Below, piece by piece: positions 24,168 through 35,685 of a DNA stretch of 64,000 nt. The translations under genes and the position numbers were made by a program. This DNA comes from Capra hircus (taxonomy: Eukaryota > Chordata > Mammalia > Artiodactyla > Bovidae): positions 5,405,167 through 5,469,166 of the forward strand of contig NW_017189517.1 in NCBI RefSeq assembly GCF_001704415.2, written 5' to 3'. Positions within the stretch are counted from its first letter, which is position 1; each line of letters opens with the position of its first letter. A model generated the notes under the pieces. It saw nothing but the letters and a program-made list of their open reading frames with translations. It was not told where the DNA came from and did no database searches.

Positions 24168-25235
24168 ATCTATATATCTTTTTTACACCTAAGTATTTCC
24201 TGAATTGAACTATTCTATAAGTTTTATGTGTATACGTGTTGTGTCGTTTTCATTTTTGCCCCCAAAACTTCGACTAAATTAGTGTTACTCGTTAGAACTT
24301 ATAATATTTCACAATCAAAGAAATACATATAATGTCTTATACTTCCCTTCAGAGAAGTATGACAAAGGTCAGAAAAATGCTAACAAACTCTAAAATTATA
24401 GCTTCCAATATGCAAGTAAAGATTAGTGTTAGATGCCCTTTAAGAGAATGTATTCTTACAGCAGTTGGACCAGTCTTAAATGATGAGAAGAAAAATTTAT
24501 TAGACTACCTGAGCAATTTATATCTCACTCCCATATTCTAGTGTGTAGAGAAGGCATAAATCAGTTAGGAATGGATCTCAGAGGTGCACAGATCCAATTT
24601 CGTTTTATAGATCAGTTTTTGTTTTTCATAGGCAGTGAAAGAAGGGGCAATATGTGCTCTCTGTTAGAGACAAAGAGGTCTTACAATATTTTTACCAGCT
24701 TGCAAGTTCTTGTCTATATCTAAGACATCCCCATGCTCTGGTGGTTTCAGCTGCTTCATCAATACCACCAAACCTACTTTCAGTGGACGTCTGAAGAGAC
24801 ATGATACAATCTTCAGTTTTCAGCCTTTCTGGGAAATAGGGGACAAATCTCTTGCAACCATGAGCTACCTAACTTTAATTTGCAAGAGCTATTCAATATT
24901 TCAACACAGGTCCTTCAATCAGCTCTGTTCCAGGTCGCTAATGAATGTATCAGTTTCCATTTGCTGGATGGTGAAAAGGCTTCTGAAAAAAGAGACATCT
25001 GGAGAAATATTTAAAGTATCAAGACACATGTATCCATTTACTGCCCCAACCCAGGAATTTGGCACTATGCCTAGTTGACCCCAGTACCACTGTTATCTTT
25101 CCTGCTGAGCCCTCTTGAATTCTAAGGAGCTTCACAACTCAACTCTCCAAGCAGCTGCTGAGGTGAAATCTACTTCACCTGGATTAGACTCTATTTATTG
25201 TGCGCATGCCCAACCAGAAAGATCATTAGAAACCA
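24168..25235. other. Unassigned sequence
   Basis: No repeat or host gene recognised. A 122-codon open frame (24710-25078) has no motif I know, a composition compatible with chance, and no visible splice or promoter context. Confidence 0.45.
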
Positions 25236-25711
25236 TTGTGTATGATCAGGCCACCCAAGATGACTGTCCTCCTGCTCTCTGTACATCCCCTATTTGACTA
25301 GTACCCCCTTCACTCATACCTTATTTACATGACTGACCTTCCTACATATTTTCTCCTGCTCCAGCGGGTGAGTGTTCTAATTTTTAGATCAGAACATCTC
25401 TACTGTGATAGCTTATCAAAAGGGTAGTTGTGAGGTGTGCACCTCTGCTGGTTTTTCTGGTAACCAATGAGCCAACTTAATGTCAATTTCCCCTATAACT
25501 GGTAAACTACTTTTCTCCCTGTGGCAAAGACTGCCCCCATGTCCTTCCCCTTACCCCTCATCTGCCACACATGGCAGGGTGTCACCCCAGGACCTAGCTT
25601 CAGATGTGTAAGCACCTCATCCATTAAACCACTGATGTCTCTGTCACTGACTCTGGGCTCGTCATTCTTAAGGCTGGTCAAGTGCAGGGTTTGTATGCCT
25701 GAGGGGGGTAG
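25236..25711 (+). repeat. LTR-like sequence (tentative)
   Basis: Starts TGTGTATGATCAGGCC and runs to GGGTAGCCCAACA. The 3' part (CATTAAACCACTGATGTCTCTGTC...CTGACTCTGGGCTC...AAGGCTGGTCAAG) looks like the R-U5 end of a mammalian retroviral LTR. ATTG occurs near both edges but not exactly at TG/CA ends, so no duplication is proven. It could be another repeat type. Confidence 0.35.
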
Positions 25712-26075
25712 CCCAACAGATTGCTACATATTCAAAGCAAGCTCTATTTGCTGCTACAGATGCCTGCTGCCATGGCAAGCTCATCTACCAAATGGTGCAT
25801 AATAGATATATAGAATGATAAAATATGTAATGCATGATATGTAAAATGTATGTGACAGTAAATAATGTGTGTGCAAGATATCAAAAGTGCTCAATGTAAG
25901 CAAATATCCTTAAGAGACAATGGTCCCAATCATTTCCAATAAAGGGCAAGTAGCAACTGTTGACATGATTCAACTGTCAATTCCAGCTTCTACACCATTG
26001 ATTCTTGACTCTGGCTGTGTATTTCAATATCTTGAAGAGCTTTGAAAAAATACTGATGTCTGGGCCCTTGTACTT

Positions 26076-26277
26076 GTTTTTCAGTCACCTAGTCATGTCC
26101 GACTCTTTGCAACCCCATGGACTGCAGCATTCCAGGCCTCCCTGTCCCTCACCATCTCCCAGAGTTTACCCAAGTTCATGTTCATTGCATTGGTGATGAC
26201 GTCCAGACATCTCATCCCCAGACGCTGTCTTCTCCTTTTGCCCTCAATCTTTCCCAACATCGGGAACTTTTCCAATG
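26076..26277 (-). mobile_element. BovB 3'-end fragment, degraded
   Basis: Minus-strand BovB 3' end: CAGTCACCTAGTCATGTCCGAC, CAGGCCTCCCTGTCCCTCACC, GTCCAGACATCTCATCC and CTCAATCTTTCCCAACATC in order. About 200 bases, 5'-truncated. Older and more diverged than the copies with ACTGA tails. Confidence 0.85.
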
Positions 26278-27724
26278 CCTCTGGAAAGTTTCCCTATCCC
26301 AGGCTAATTGAAATCTAATCTATAGGGGCTGAGTCTGAGGCATCTACATTTTTAAAAGACTGGATATTGTTCTGTTGTACCACTTAAAGCAATAAAACGA
26401 TCAAGGAACAGGTGGAATTATATAAAAAAAAGATCAAACCATTTTGGCTGACATATCAAACACTAATTATCTTAAAATCACTTTTTTTAATGGCAGAGAA
26501 ATAAATGGTTAAACATATAGTTGTCATCAGGCCTGAAAATAAGTATTTTATATATCTTAATGAGCACAAAGTCACCAATTTGCTTATGTTCCATCTGGAA
26601 GGGGAAAGGGCATGAATGAAAATTTACCAACCTTTTTTAAACTATGAGTCTGGTAGCATAGATAAAAGAAAGTTCAACAAAATACATTTCTGGAAATTGA
26701 GTCTCTTTCCTGACCTTGGTTCTAGTAGAGAAAGAAATACACGTCAGTTGCACAACTACTTGGTGTGTGCCATAACAAAGGCCTCTAAGAACTGGTGAAC
26801 TGAAAGCAGATTAATTCTGTCATAGGAGAAGGGACATGTTGGGAAGTCTCCAATAATATGTAGAGTCATGTTGAACACGTTTAACATGGTCAAAGGGGAG
26901 ATGGCAATTCTAGCACACAGGACAGCAAATTAGAAAGGAATCAAGAGCCTGACATAACAGGTGACTTCAGATAGCTCAGTGAGCTCCAGTGTAGGTTACA
27001 TATGTAGAGAAGTGGGAGAGGATGCATTTGGAAAGGAAGTCAGACTGCAAAAGAGTGTTTTTGCCAACCTAAGGAAAATGCGCCTAATCTTGCAAGCGAT
27101 AGAGTAGCAAGAAGGTGCAAACAGAGGTTTGTAACCTAGAGATACCATTAGATACCATCAGGAAGATCACTTCAGTGGAAAACTTTGTAAGATGTGAGGA
27201 GCAGAGAAGCATCAGCCTACATAGGTCTCATTTCTGGTTAGAGCAATATTAAAGGATTTTTCTGCCTATGATGAGGAAAGAATGTGAATATCAATATTTA
27301 AGTCAGAAACATTTGCACTTTATGCTTTCATCACAAAAGGAAAACAATGATTGGAATGGCAGGTATCTTTGGTTTCTTATGATTGTGGGACTACTAACTG
27401 GCTTCCGAGAGTATACTGTCAGTATTGCTGGTGTTCCCCAGCACAACTGCCTCTCTGCTAAGGATTCTCAGCCCCCTCCACTGTCCTTCTTTTCTCTATG
27501 GATTGGCAAGAAGCCTAATAAGGCAGGAGGTCATGTTCAAGGACAACTCATTTTGAGGGGTTAACTTTTCAGTGCCAGAAGAAACAGTTCTCTGCGCCCA
27601 AGTCAAGCAGGTGTTAATGGCACTTTGTTGATTTCTCTGTCAAGGGAAAGCTTTTGCAAAGCTGTTCGATGTGAGGGACAATCGCACACAACATCAATAA
27701 GCCAAATGATGAATTTCCGAACAT
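26278..27724. other. Unassigned sequence
   Basis: No recognised repeat or gene in about 1.4 kb. A 98-codon frame at 27268-27564 shows no recognisable domain. Confidence 0.45.
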
Positions 27725-27737
27725 GTGCACTTTGCTG

Positions 27738-28009
27738 GAGAAGGCAATGGCACCCCACTCCAGTCCTCTTGCCTGGAAAATCCCATGGACAGAGGAGCCT
27801 GGTGGGCTGCAGTCCATGGGGTCGCCAAGAGTCGGACACGACTGAGCGACTTCACTTTCACTTTTCACTTTCATGCATTGGAGAAGGAAATGGCAACCCA
27901 CTTCAGTGTTCTTGCCTGGAGAATCCTAGGGACGGTGGAGCCTCGTGGGCTGGTGTCTATGGGGTCGCACAGAGTCGGACACAACTGAAGCGACTTAGCA
28001 ACAGCAGCA
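27738..28009 (+). mobile_element. Bov-A2 SINE, full dimer, with perfect 13-bp target duplication
   Basis: Plus-strand Bov-A2 from GAGAAGGCAATGGCACCCC to the CAACAGCAGCA tail. Flanked by GTGCACTTTGCTG at 27725-27737 and 28010-28022. Low divergence and a perfect duplication make it one of the younger insertions here. Confidence 0.95.
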
Positions 28010-28022
28010 GTGCACTTTGCTG

Positions 28023-28604
28023 CTTTTATGGGAAGTAATTTGGATAATTGTGACAATTATGTAACTAAGTATGCCATCTAAAAAGTACACTAATTTTATA
28101 ATTGTCAAGCTAACCACCAGAGACTTAAAGACTAAGCCACTTCTAATTACCTTTGTACAATAATGGCAGGATTGATATTGTGTGAAAGAAAGTTATCTCA
28201 GTACCAGTCTCAGCAGCTGCTTCCTTACTTAGCAGCAAGGAGTATGCAAGCAATTACATTTTCCAATTAGGATCTGTGTGAAACCTTAAACTCAGTTTTC
28301 TTAATAATGCACTCTCCTGTTATGGATACTTTGTGTATACAGAACTTTTCTGGAAGGTATGCCTTAGCAGTTATGAAAAAAACTAGTGTCTCACCACTTT
28401 GTAGTGAAAGCACGGTCTAGGATGTGCAAACAATATCAAAGTATTTCACTCACATATCATACTCTGAGGAAAAAGACAGAAATACTAATACAATGAATTA
28501 TTTAAATGGAAAGAATAGTAGCCTAAACTCCACAAATAAAGGGCGATGTGTATGACCTTTAGAAATCTCTCTCCCTCTCTATTATATGCATATATTTCTG
28601 TACC
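28023..28604. other. Unassigned sequence
   Basis: Nothing recognised. A short CT-rich run lies near 28566-28580. Confidence 0.5.
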
Positions 28605-28750
28605 AGGTGCAGGAGTTGGAGTAGGTACCTTATAAAGCAGGGTCTGGCCTCACCCCGCTCACTCACACCCATTTTGCAAATGAGAAAGAGTGAAAGGAGC
28701 TTATCCTGAGTGACTTGTGGTTGCGGGAAGCCCTGGATGTAGTATACACA
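28605..28750 (-). repeat. MIR SINE, degraded (tentative)
   Basis: Order TACCAGGTGCAGGAGTTGG...CCATTTTGCAAATGAGAAAGAG...TATCCTGAGTGACTTG follows the reverse of the MIR core and 3' region. Highly diverged. Confidence 0.45.
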
Positions 28751-29137
28751 GTTTTGTGAGCATATGCATTTTCATGAAGAAAGCTTTTCTCTGACACTCA
28801 AATTGCCCCTTAACCCCTGAGAGATTAAGAACCACTAACCCAAGATTCTTTTAGCTTTAAGGTTTGATATATATTTAAAAATTCCAAAAAAGATCTGTGG
28901 GTGGCTCCATGTGGAAGACGTGTTATGCATTGGTTCTATCATCACACATATAATTATTCAAAAATGTAGTCCCATCACATACACACACATGCACAACACC
29001 TGTGAGCACCTGCACAAACACACCCACACCTCTTCTAAATTTTTCAGATTTCATAAATCTTTTTCCAAGTTCACATCAGGAAGAGCCACTTAATAATGAG
29101 TTCCTTCTTCCCAGTGCGCTCTAATACAAGCCTACTT
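28751..29137. other. Unassigned sequence with a CA-rich patch
   Basis: Imperfect CACACA/CACC patch at 28978-29028. Nothing else recognised. Confidence 0.5.
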
Positions 29138-29145
29138 TATACTAT

Positions 29146-29188
29146 GAAAGTGAATGTGTTAGTTTCTCAGTTGTGTCTCTTTGTGATA
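29146..29188 (-). mobile_element. Tail-only Bov-tA/BovB-type insertion (43 bp) with target duplication
   Basis: GAAAGTGAATGTGTTAGTTT then CTCAGTTGTGTC matches the minus-strand tail of Bov-tA, and nothing more of the SINE is present. TATACTAT lies on both sides (29138-29145, 29189-29196), indicating a very short but genuine retroposition product. Confidence 0.65.
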
Positions 29189-29223
29189 TATACTATATAT
29201 CTATACTATAGCTTTGAAATGAC

Positions 29224-29365
29224 AGCCTGAGTCCCATTTTCAATTCTGCTCCTACCTAGCCCTGCGATCCTGAGCAATGCACTTGACATCTTTTGGCCTC
29301 AGCTTCCTCCTTAGTAAAATGAGAACTGTATGATGATGGCAAAAATTTTCAAATCTATTCTTACC
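29224..29365 (+). repeat. MIR SINE
   Basis: Contains CCATTTTCAATTCTGCTCC, CCTGAGCAATGCACTTGACATC, CCTCAGCTTCCTCCTTAGTAAAATGAGAA, the order of a plus-strand MIR core and 3' part. Confidence 0.7.
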
Positions 29366-30283
29366 TCAAAATTGTACGATACAATTGTGTTGTAGCACAG
29401 GCTCACTGGTAACCCACTCAGAACTAGAATGTTATAATATCTGACAATTTAGTCTCAGTTTTCCTACATTTCTTTACAATCATCACTGTACACCCAGGGG
29501 AGATTATAGTCAAAATATCAAATAAATATCATGGGTCAAAAATCAAGAAATCTTGACATATAGCGTGAAGAAGTGGATTTACCATATTTCTGAACTGAAA
29601 AACTAAAACCTTCAAAAATGGCCAAGTTCTAAGCCAATTATTTTACTCTTGTCATCAGACATTTGAATATTAATAGTAAAGTAGATTCATTTATAAAAGG
29701 CATAATAAAAGTGACTTGATGATTAATTAATTACTGTGTTAATGAAGTTGTTGACGAATTGAGGCCCTGTATAGCAATGTTGCATATGTGTATCCTATTT
29801 TCAACTAAGGAAAAGTATACAGCACTCATGAATAGGTGTCTCCATTTGCAGGTAGTCATGCTAATCTTGCACAAGTCAGATGCAATGTGAACTTGGACAG
29901 TTGGAAATTAATAATGCAAACTCTATTAACTGTGAGTTGATAATGAATATTTTACAGGCAATCTGGGATGATCTGGCTATTTGCAGACAGTTTTGTCACT
30001 GAAACAGTTCATTTGTCACTGAAAATGAACAGATTTATACATGTGCTATAAAATAGATAATCTTTACCCAGAAGGTTTGGCATTGGTGTGTAAATCTCTG
30101 TGATTATATTTTAGGACAGGCATACCTCTCTTCTTCCCTTCACCCACATGGCAATCTGATCTTCTAAAGGAATGATTCCTGGGCACTCTTGGTCAACGTC
30201 TCCTATGTGGAAGGAGTACAAATAATACTTTGGAATCAGTGAATGAAGGAAGCATTTTCTATAAACTATTTTAATTACTCACT
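29366..30283. other. Unassigned A/T-rich sequence
   Basis: Nothing recognised. Confidence 0.5.
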
Positions 30284-30534
30284 AGATTATATACTGTTCA
30301 TGCAGTTCTCAAGGCAAGGATACTGAAGTGGTTTGCCATTCCCTTCTCCAGTGGACCACATTCTGTCAGACCTCTCCACCATGACCCACCCATCCTGGGT
30401 GGCCCCACGGGCATGGCTTAGTTTGATTGAGGTAGACAAGGCTGTGGTCCTACTATGACCAGTTTGACTAGTTTTCTGTGATTATGGTTTCAGTGTGTCT
30501 GCCCTCTGATGCCCTCTTGCAACACTTACTGTGT

Positions 30535-31010
30535 TACTTGGGTTTCTCTTACCTTGGATGTGGGGTATCTCTTCACGGCTACTCCAGCAAAGCGCAGCTG
30601 CTGCTCCTTACCTTAGATGAGGGGTATCTCCTCACCACCGCCCCTCCTGACCTCGAATGTGGAATAGCTCCTCTAGGCCCTCCTGTGCCCGTGAAGCCAT
30701 CACTCCTTGGACATGGGTTTGCTCCTCCCAGCTGCTGCCCCTGGGCTCAGTCCTGGGGTTGCTCATCCTGGCAGCCACCCCTGGCCTTGGGTGAAGGATA
30801 GCGGCTTCCAGCCGCTGCCCCTGACTTTGGACGTGGGGTAGCTACTCTCAGCCGTTCCTGCGCCATCGCAGCCTGGCACTCTCGGCCACTGCCCCTGACC
30901 TCGGACGTGGGTAACTCCTCTTGGCCACTGCCCCTTCGGCATGGGCTCCTCCCAGCTTCTGCCCCTGACCTCAGAAGTCGGGAAGCTCCTCTCGGCCACA
31001 GCCACCCGCA
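30535..31010 (-). promoter_or_regulatory. BovB 5'UTR: GC-rich imperfect tandem repeats of about 40 bp
   Basis: In the inverted 5' piece, a unit of the form CCCCTGACCTCGGACGTGGG + TAGCTCCTCTCGGCC + GCTG recurs about eight or nine times with changes, for example near 30650, 30690, 30740, 30780, 30825, 30895 and 30960. CpG is far more common here than elsewhere in the window. By analogy with monomeric 5'UTRs of rodent L1, it may have been the internal promoter. That role is inferred. Confidence 0.6.
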
Positions 31011-31017
31011 CTCTGTA

Positions 31018-34010
31018 TGAAAAGCCAAAATGATAGGATACTAAAAGAGGAACTCCCCAGGTTAGTAGGTGCCCAATATGCTACTGGAGATCAGTGGAAA
31101 AATAACTCCAGAAAGAATGGATGAGCCAAAGCAAAAACAATACCCGGTTGTGGATGTGACCAGTGATAGAAGCAAGGTCTGATGCTGTAAAGAGCAATAT
31201 TGTATAGGAAACTGAAATGTCAGGTCCATGAATCAAGGCAAATTGGAAGTGGTCAGACACGAGATGGCAAGAGTGAATATAGATATTCTAGGAATCAGAA
31301 AACTAAAATGGACTGGAATGGTGAATTTAACTCAGATGACCATTATATCTACTACTGCGGGCAGGAATCCCTCAGAAGAAATGGAGTAGCCATCATGGTC
31401 AACAAAAGAGTCTGAAATGCAGTACTTGGATACAGTCTCAAAAACGACAGAATGATCTCTATTTGTTTCTAAGGCAAACCATTCAATATCACAGTAATCC
31501 AAGTCTATGTCTCAACCAGTAACACTGAAGAAGCTGAAGTTGAACGGTTCTATGAAGACCTACAAGACCTTTTAGAACTAACACCCAAAAAAGATATCCT
31601 TTTCATTATAGGCGACAAAAATGCAAAAGTAGGAAGTTAAGAAACACCTGGAGTAACAGGCAAACTTGGCCTTGGAATGCAGAATGAAGCAGGGCAAAGA
31701 CTAATAGAGTTTGGCCAAGAAAATGCATTTGTCATAGCAAACACCCTCTTCCAACAACACAAGAGAAGACTCTACACATGGACATCACCAGATGGTCAAC
31801 ACTGAAATCAGATTGATTATATTCTTTGCAGCCAAAGATGGAGAAGCTCTATACAGTCAACAAAAACAAGACCAGGAGCTGACTGTGGCTCCAATCATGA
31901 AATCCTTATTGCCAAATTCAGACTTAAATTGAGGAAAGTAGGGAAAACCACTAGACCATTCAGGTATGACCTAAATCAAATTCCTTATGATTATACAGTG
32001 GAAGTGAGAAATAGATTTAAGGGACTACATCTGATAGACAGAGTGCCTGATGTACAGAGCTTTGTGGCATTGTGCAGGAGACTGGGATCAAGACCATCCC
32101 CATGGAAAATAAATGCAAAAAAGCAAAATGGCTGTCTGAGGAGGCCTTACAAATAGCTGTGAAAAGACGAGAAAAGAAAAGCAAATGAGAAAAGGAAAGA
32201 TATTCCCATTTGAATGCCGAGTTCCAAAATATAGCAAGGAGAGATAAGAAAGCCTTCCTCAGCAATCAATGCAAAGAGATAGAGGAAAACAACAGAATGG
32301 GAAAGACTAGAGATCTCTTCAAGAAAATTAGAGATACCAAGGGAATATTTCATGCAAAGATGGGCTTGATAAAGGACAGAAATGGTACGGACCTAACAGA
32401 AGCAGAAGATATTAAGAAGAGGTCGCAAGAATACACAGAAGAACTGTACAAAAAAGATCTTCACAACCCAGATAGTCATGATGGTGTGATCACTCACCTA
32501 GAGCCAAACATCCTGCAATGTGAAGACAAGTTGGCCTTAGAAAGCATCACTATGAACAAAGCTAGTGGAGGTGATGGAATTCCAATTGAGCTATTTCAAA
32601 TCGTGGAAGATGATGCTGTGAAAGGGCTGCACTCAATATGCCAGCAAATTTGGAAAACTCAGCAGTGGCCACAGGACTGGAAAAGGTCAGATTTCATTCC
32701 AATTCCAAAGAAAGGCAATGCCAAAGAATGCTCAAATTACCACACAATTGCACTCATCTCACATGCTAGTAAAGTAATGCTCAAAATTCTCCAAGCTAGG
32801 CTTCAGTAATACATGAACCATGAACTTCCAGATGTTCCAGCTGGTTTTAGAAAAGGCAGAGGAACCAGAGATCAAATTGCCAACATCCGCTTGATCATGG
32901 AAAAAGGAAGAGAGCTCCATAATATCATCTATTTCCGCTTTATTGACTATGCCAAAGCCTTTGACTGTGTGGATCACAGTAGACTGTGGAAAATTCTGAA
33001 AGAGATAGGAATACCAGACCACCTGACCTGCCTCTTGAGAAACCTATATGCAGGTCAGGAAGCAAGAGTTAGAACTGGACATGGAACAACAGACTGGTTC
33101 CAAAAAGGAAAAGGAGTGCGTCAAGGCTGTATATTGTCACCCTGCTTATTTAACTTATATGCAGTGTATATCCTTAGAAACGCTGGGCTGGAAGAAGCAC
33201 AAGGTGGAATCAAGATTGCCGGGAGAAATATCAGTAACCTCAGATATGCAGATGACACCACCCTTATGGCAGAAAGTGAAGAGGAACTAAAAAGCCTCTT
33301 GATGAAAGAGAAAGTGGAGAATAAAAAAGTTGGATTAAAGCTCAACATTCAGCAAATTAAGACCATGGCATCCGGTCCCATCAGTTCATGGGAAATAGAT
33401 GGGGAAAGAGTGGAAACAGTGTCAGACTTTATGTTTTTGGGTCTCCAAAATCACTGCAGATGGTGACTGCAGCCATGAAATTAAAAAACGCTTACTCCTT
33501 GGAAGAAAAGTTATGACCAACCTAGAGAGCATATTGAAAAGCGGAGACATTACTTTGCCAACAAAGGTCCGCCTAATCAAGGCTATGGTTTTTCCTTTGG
33601 TCATGTATGGATGTGAGCGTTGGACTCTGAAGAAAGCTGAGCAAGAAGAATTGATGCTCTTGAGCTGTGGTGTTGGAGAAGACTCTTGAGAGTCCCTTGG
33701 ACTGCAAGGAGATCCAACCAGTCCATTCTGAAGGAGATCAACCCTGGGATTTCTTTGGAAGGAATGATGATAAAGCTGAAACTCTAGTACTTTGGCCACC
33801 TCATGGGAAGAGTTGACTCATTGGAAAAGACTCTGATGCTGGGAAGCATTAGGGGCAGGAAGAGAAGGGGACTACAGTGGATGAGATGGCTAAATGGCAT
33901 CACTGACTCGATGGATGTGAGTCTGAGTGAATTCCAGTAGTTGTTGATGGACAGGGAGGCCTGTCATGCTGTGATTCATGGGGTCGCAAAGAGTCAGACA
34001 TGACTTTAGC
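31018..34010 (+). pseudogene. BovB ORF in the 30296-34020 copy, multiply broken
   Basis: Fragments in order: 31200-31415 (endonuclease, SDDHYIYYCGQESLRRNGVA), broken sequence to about 31920 with stops inside the endonuclease, 31929-32156 (linker), 32210-32809 (199 codons: linker plus KASGGDGIPIELF), and 32813-33466 (217 codons). The last carries the RT palm: RKGRGTRDQIANIR at 13-26, FIDYAKAFDCVD with Asp45, GVRQGCILSP at 101-110 and YADD at 145-148. 33399-33689 carries the C-terminal domain. A CAG-to-TAG stop separates 32809 from 32813. All three RT catalytic aspartates are visible, but the protein cannot be made. Confidence 0.9.
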
Positions 34011-34112
34011 GACTGAACTGAGATTGTATACTTCATGTGGGTGAAATAGTTTTTAGTCATCAATTAAATACTTCACAGGATGAGATAATTTGGTATCAGT
34101 ATGGAGTTTGTG

Positions 34113-34342
34113 GGGGCTTCCCCAGTGGCTCATCTCGTAAATATCCTGCCTTCCAATGCAAAAGATGCAAGAGATGTGGGTCCCATCCCTGTGTCAGGAA
34201 GATACCCTGTAAAGGGAAAAGACAAAACACTCCAGTATTCTTGCCTGGGAAGTCCCATGGACAGAGGAGCCTGGTTGGCTACAGTCCTTGAGGTTGAAAG
34301 AGATTCAGACATGACTGAGCAACTGAACGATAACAACAACAA
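34113..34342 (+). mobile_element. Bov-tA SINE with (AAC)n tail
   Basis: Plus-strand Bov-tA starting GGGGGCTTCCCCAGTGGCTC, with body TATTCTTGCCTGGGAAGTCCC, tail GACATGACTGAGCAACTGAAC and (AAC)n. About 10-15% diverged by eye. The tail type matches the older BovB tails. Confidence 0.9.
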
Positions 34343-34476
34343 TGAAGCTTATGAATCCATGCTCAGAAAAGTTGTGAGGAAGGAAGGAAAGTCACAGCTT
34401 TCCTTGAAATTCATCCATAAGAAGGACTGGAATTTGAAGATGCATAAGCAATTAGGCTAGCAATGTAGTTCAGCTT

Positions 34477-34727
34477 GTTGTTGCTGTTCCGTAGCTCAGT
34501 CTTGTTCAATTCTTTGCCACCCTATGGACTGCAGCACATCAGGTTTCCCTGTCCTTCACTATCTGCTGGAGTTTACTCAAACTCATGTCCATTGACTCAA
34601 TGATGCCATCCATCTCATCCTCTGTCTCCCCCTTTTCTTCTTGCCTGCATCTTTCCCAGTGTCAGCGTCTTTTTCAATGAGTTGGCTCTTCACATCAGGT
34701 GGCCAAAGTATTGAAGCTTCAGCCCTG
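34477..34727 (-). mobile_element. BovB 3'-end fragment with (TTG) tail
   Basis: Minus-strand BovB 3' ~250 bases, TTGTTGCTGTTCC tail at left, then CTCAGTCTTGTTC...GGTGGCCAAAGTATTGAAGC. Truncated at its 5' side. Flanks TTCAGCTT/TTCAAGCT are a weak duplication. Confidence 0.85.
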
Positions 34728-34890
34728 AATTCAAGCTCAGAACTCAGTCCTGGACCATCATGCTATAGTGTTGGGTACTGGAGGGCAGGGCTAGAAGAAG
34801 TCACACTGGAATCTAAAGGCAACAAAAGTATCACAAGTCTACCAGATAGGCACTGGTCCCACATTTTAGGAAGACCTACACTCACCCCTT

Positions 34891-35104
34891 AGGGCTTCCC
34901 TGTCTCAGATGGTAAAGAAACTGCCTGCAATGCGGGAGACCCAGATTCAATCCCTGAGTCATGAAAATCCCCTCCAGAAGGGCATAGCAACCCACTCCAG
35001 TATTCTTGGCTGGAGAATTCCATGGACAGAGAAGCCTGGCAGGCTATACAGTCCATGGGGTCACAAAAAGTCAGACATGACTGAGCGACTAACACTTTAC
35101 TTTA
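34891..35104 (+). mobile_element. Bov-tA SINE
   Basis: Plus-strand, head AGGGCTTCCCTGTCTCAGATG (a GGTGG block is lost), body CAACCCACTCCAGTATTC, tail GACTGAGCGACTAACACTTT. No clear target duplication seen. Confidence 0.9.
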
Positions 35105-35544
35105 TGCTCAGCCTTATTCCGACAAACTGTAGTGTCAAGGCTACTGCTATACATCCCATTTTAGTCATATGGACATAGAAACTGAGTTCATTAAGTTTAC
35201 AAGTGGGAAGGTCATTTTTATCCAATTTTGAAGAACTAATGAAGGCAAGGATACAGTCCCTGGTCCAGTGCCTTACGATAAATCTTCCTATTTGCATGTT
35301 ACCTTGCTGAGTATAAGATGTCTTCATCTCTGATCTGAGTGTTAAGCACAAGTAGATGTTACATAATTAATTGTAGAATTAAACTGCATAGGATAGCTAG
35401 ATTAATAAAATGTTGCAGATTTTAGAAACATTCCAGTGCCATTGAATTCAGAATCCTATTATTTGACTGGGAACCATGAGTGGACCACACTAGAGGCAGA
35501 GAAACAAACATCTTGTAAACATCTGTCACTTTACATAAGCAACC
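35105..35544. other. Unassigned sequence
   Basis: Nothing recognised. Confidence 0.5.
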
Positions 35545-35645
35545 ATTATTTTGTTCCTAACATTTGTAAGGGACTGTGATTGATGATTTAGAGATGAGAA
35601 TAGCCTGATCCCTGCCCTCAGTTACCTTATGGAGCAGTGAGGGAA
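35545..35645 (-). repeat. L2 3' end, very degraded (tentative)
   Basis: GTTCCTAACATTTGTAAGGG and GATCCCTGCCCTCAGTTACC resemble the reverse of the L2 3'UTR. Weak. Confidence 0.35.
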
Positions 35646-35685
35646 GAAAATATATATATTTTTAAAGATAACTGTTCTATAACAT

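Larger units (their letters stand above)
30296..34020 (+). mobile_element. Full-length-like BovB with inverted 5' end (twin priming)
   Basis: 31015-34020 is plus-strand BovB from the leader through endonuclease, RT and 3' end. 30296-31014 is the preceding 5' part in reverse, ending at the GC-rich 5'UTR. In BovB order the two parts meet with nothing lost (GAACAGTA then TGAAAAG). Target duplications AGATTATATACT (30284-30295) and AGATTGTATACT (34021-34032), one mismatch, enclose the whole 3.7 kb. The tail is short (GACTGAACTG). The left joint shares ATACT with the target, a microhomology. This is the only copy in the window with the 5'UTR repeats. Confidence 0.93.

Noticed and set aside
24710..25078. 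122-codon frame as a novel host exon
   Set aside because: No recognisable domain, no clear splice sites or codon bias visible by eye, and length is within chance for the interval; left as unassigned.
30747..31028. Overlapping minus-strand ORFs of 82 and 93 codons in GC-rich DNA
   Set aside because: They arise from the tandem GC-rich 5'UTR units of BovB, which lack stops in several frames.
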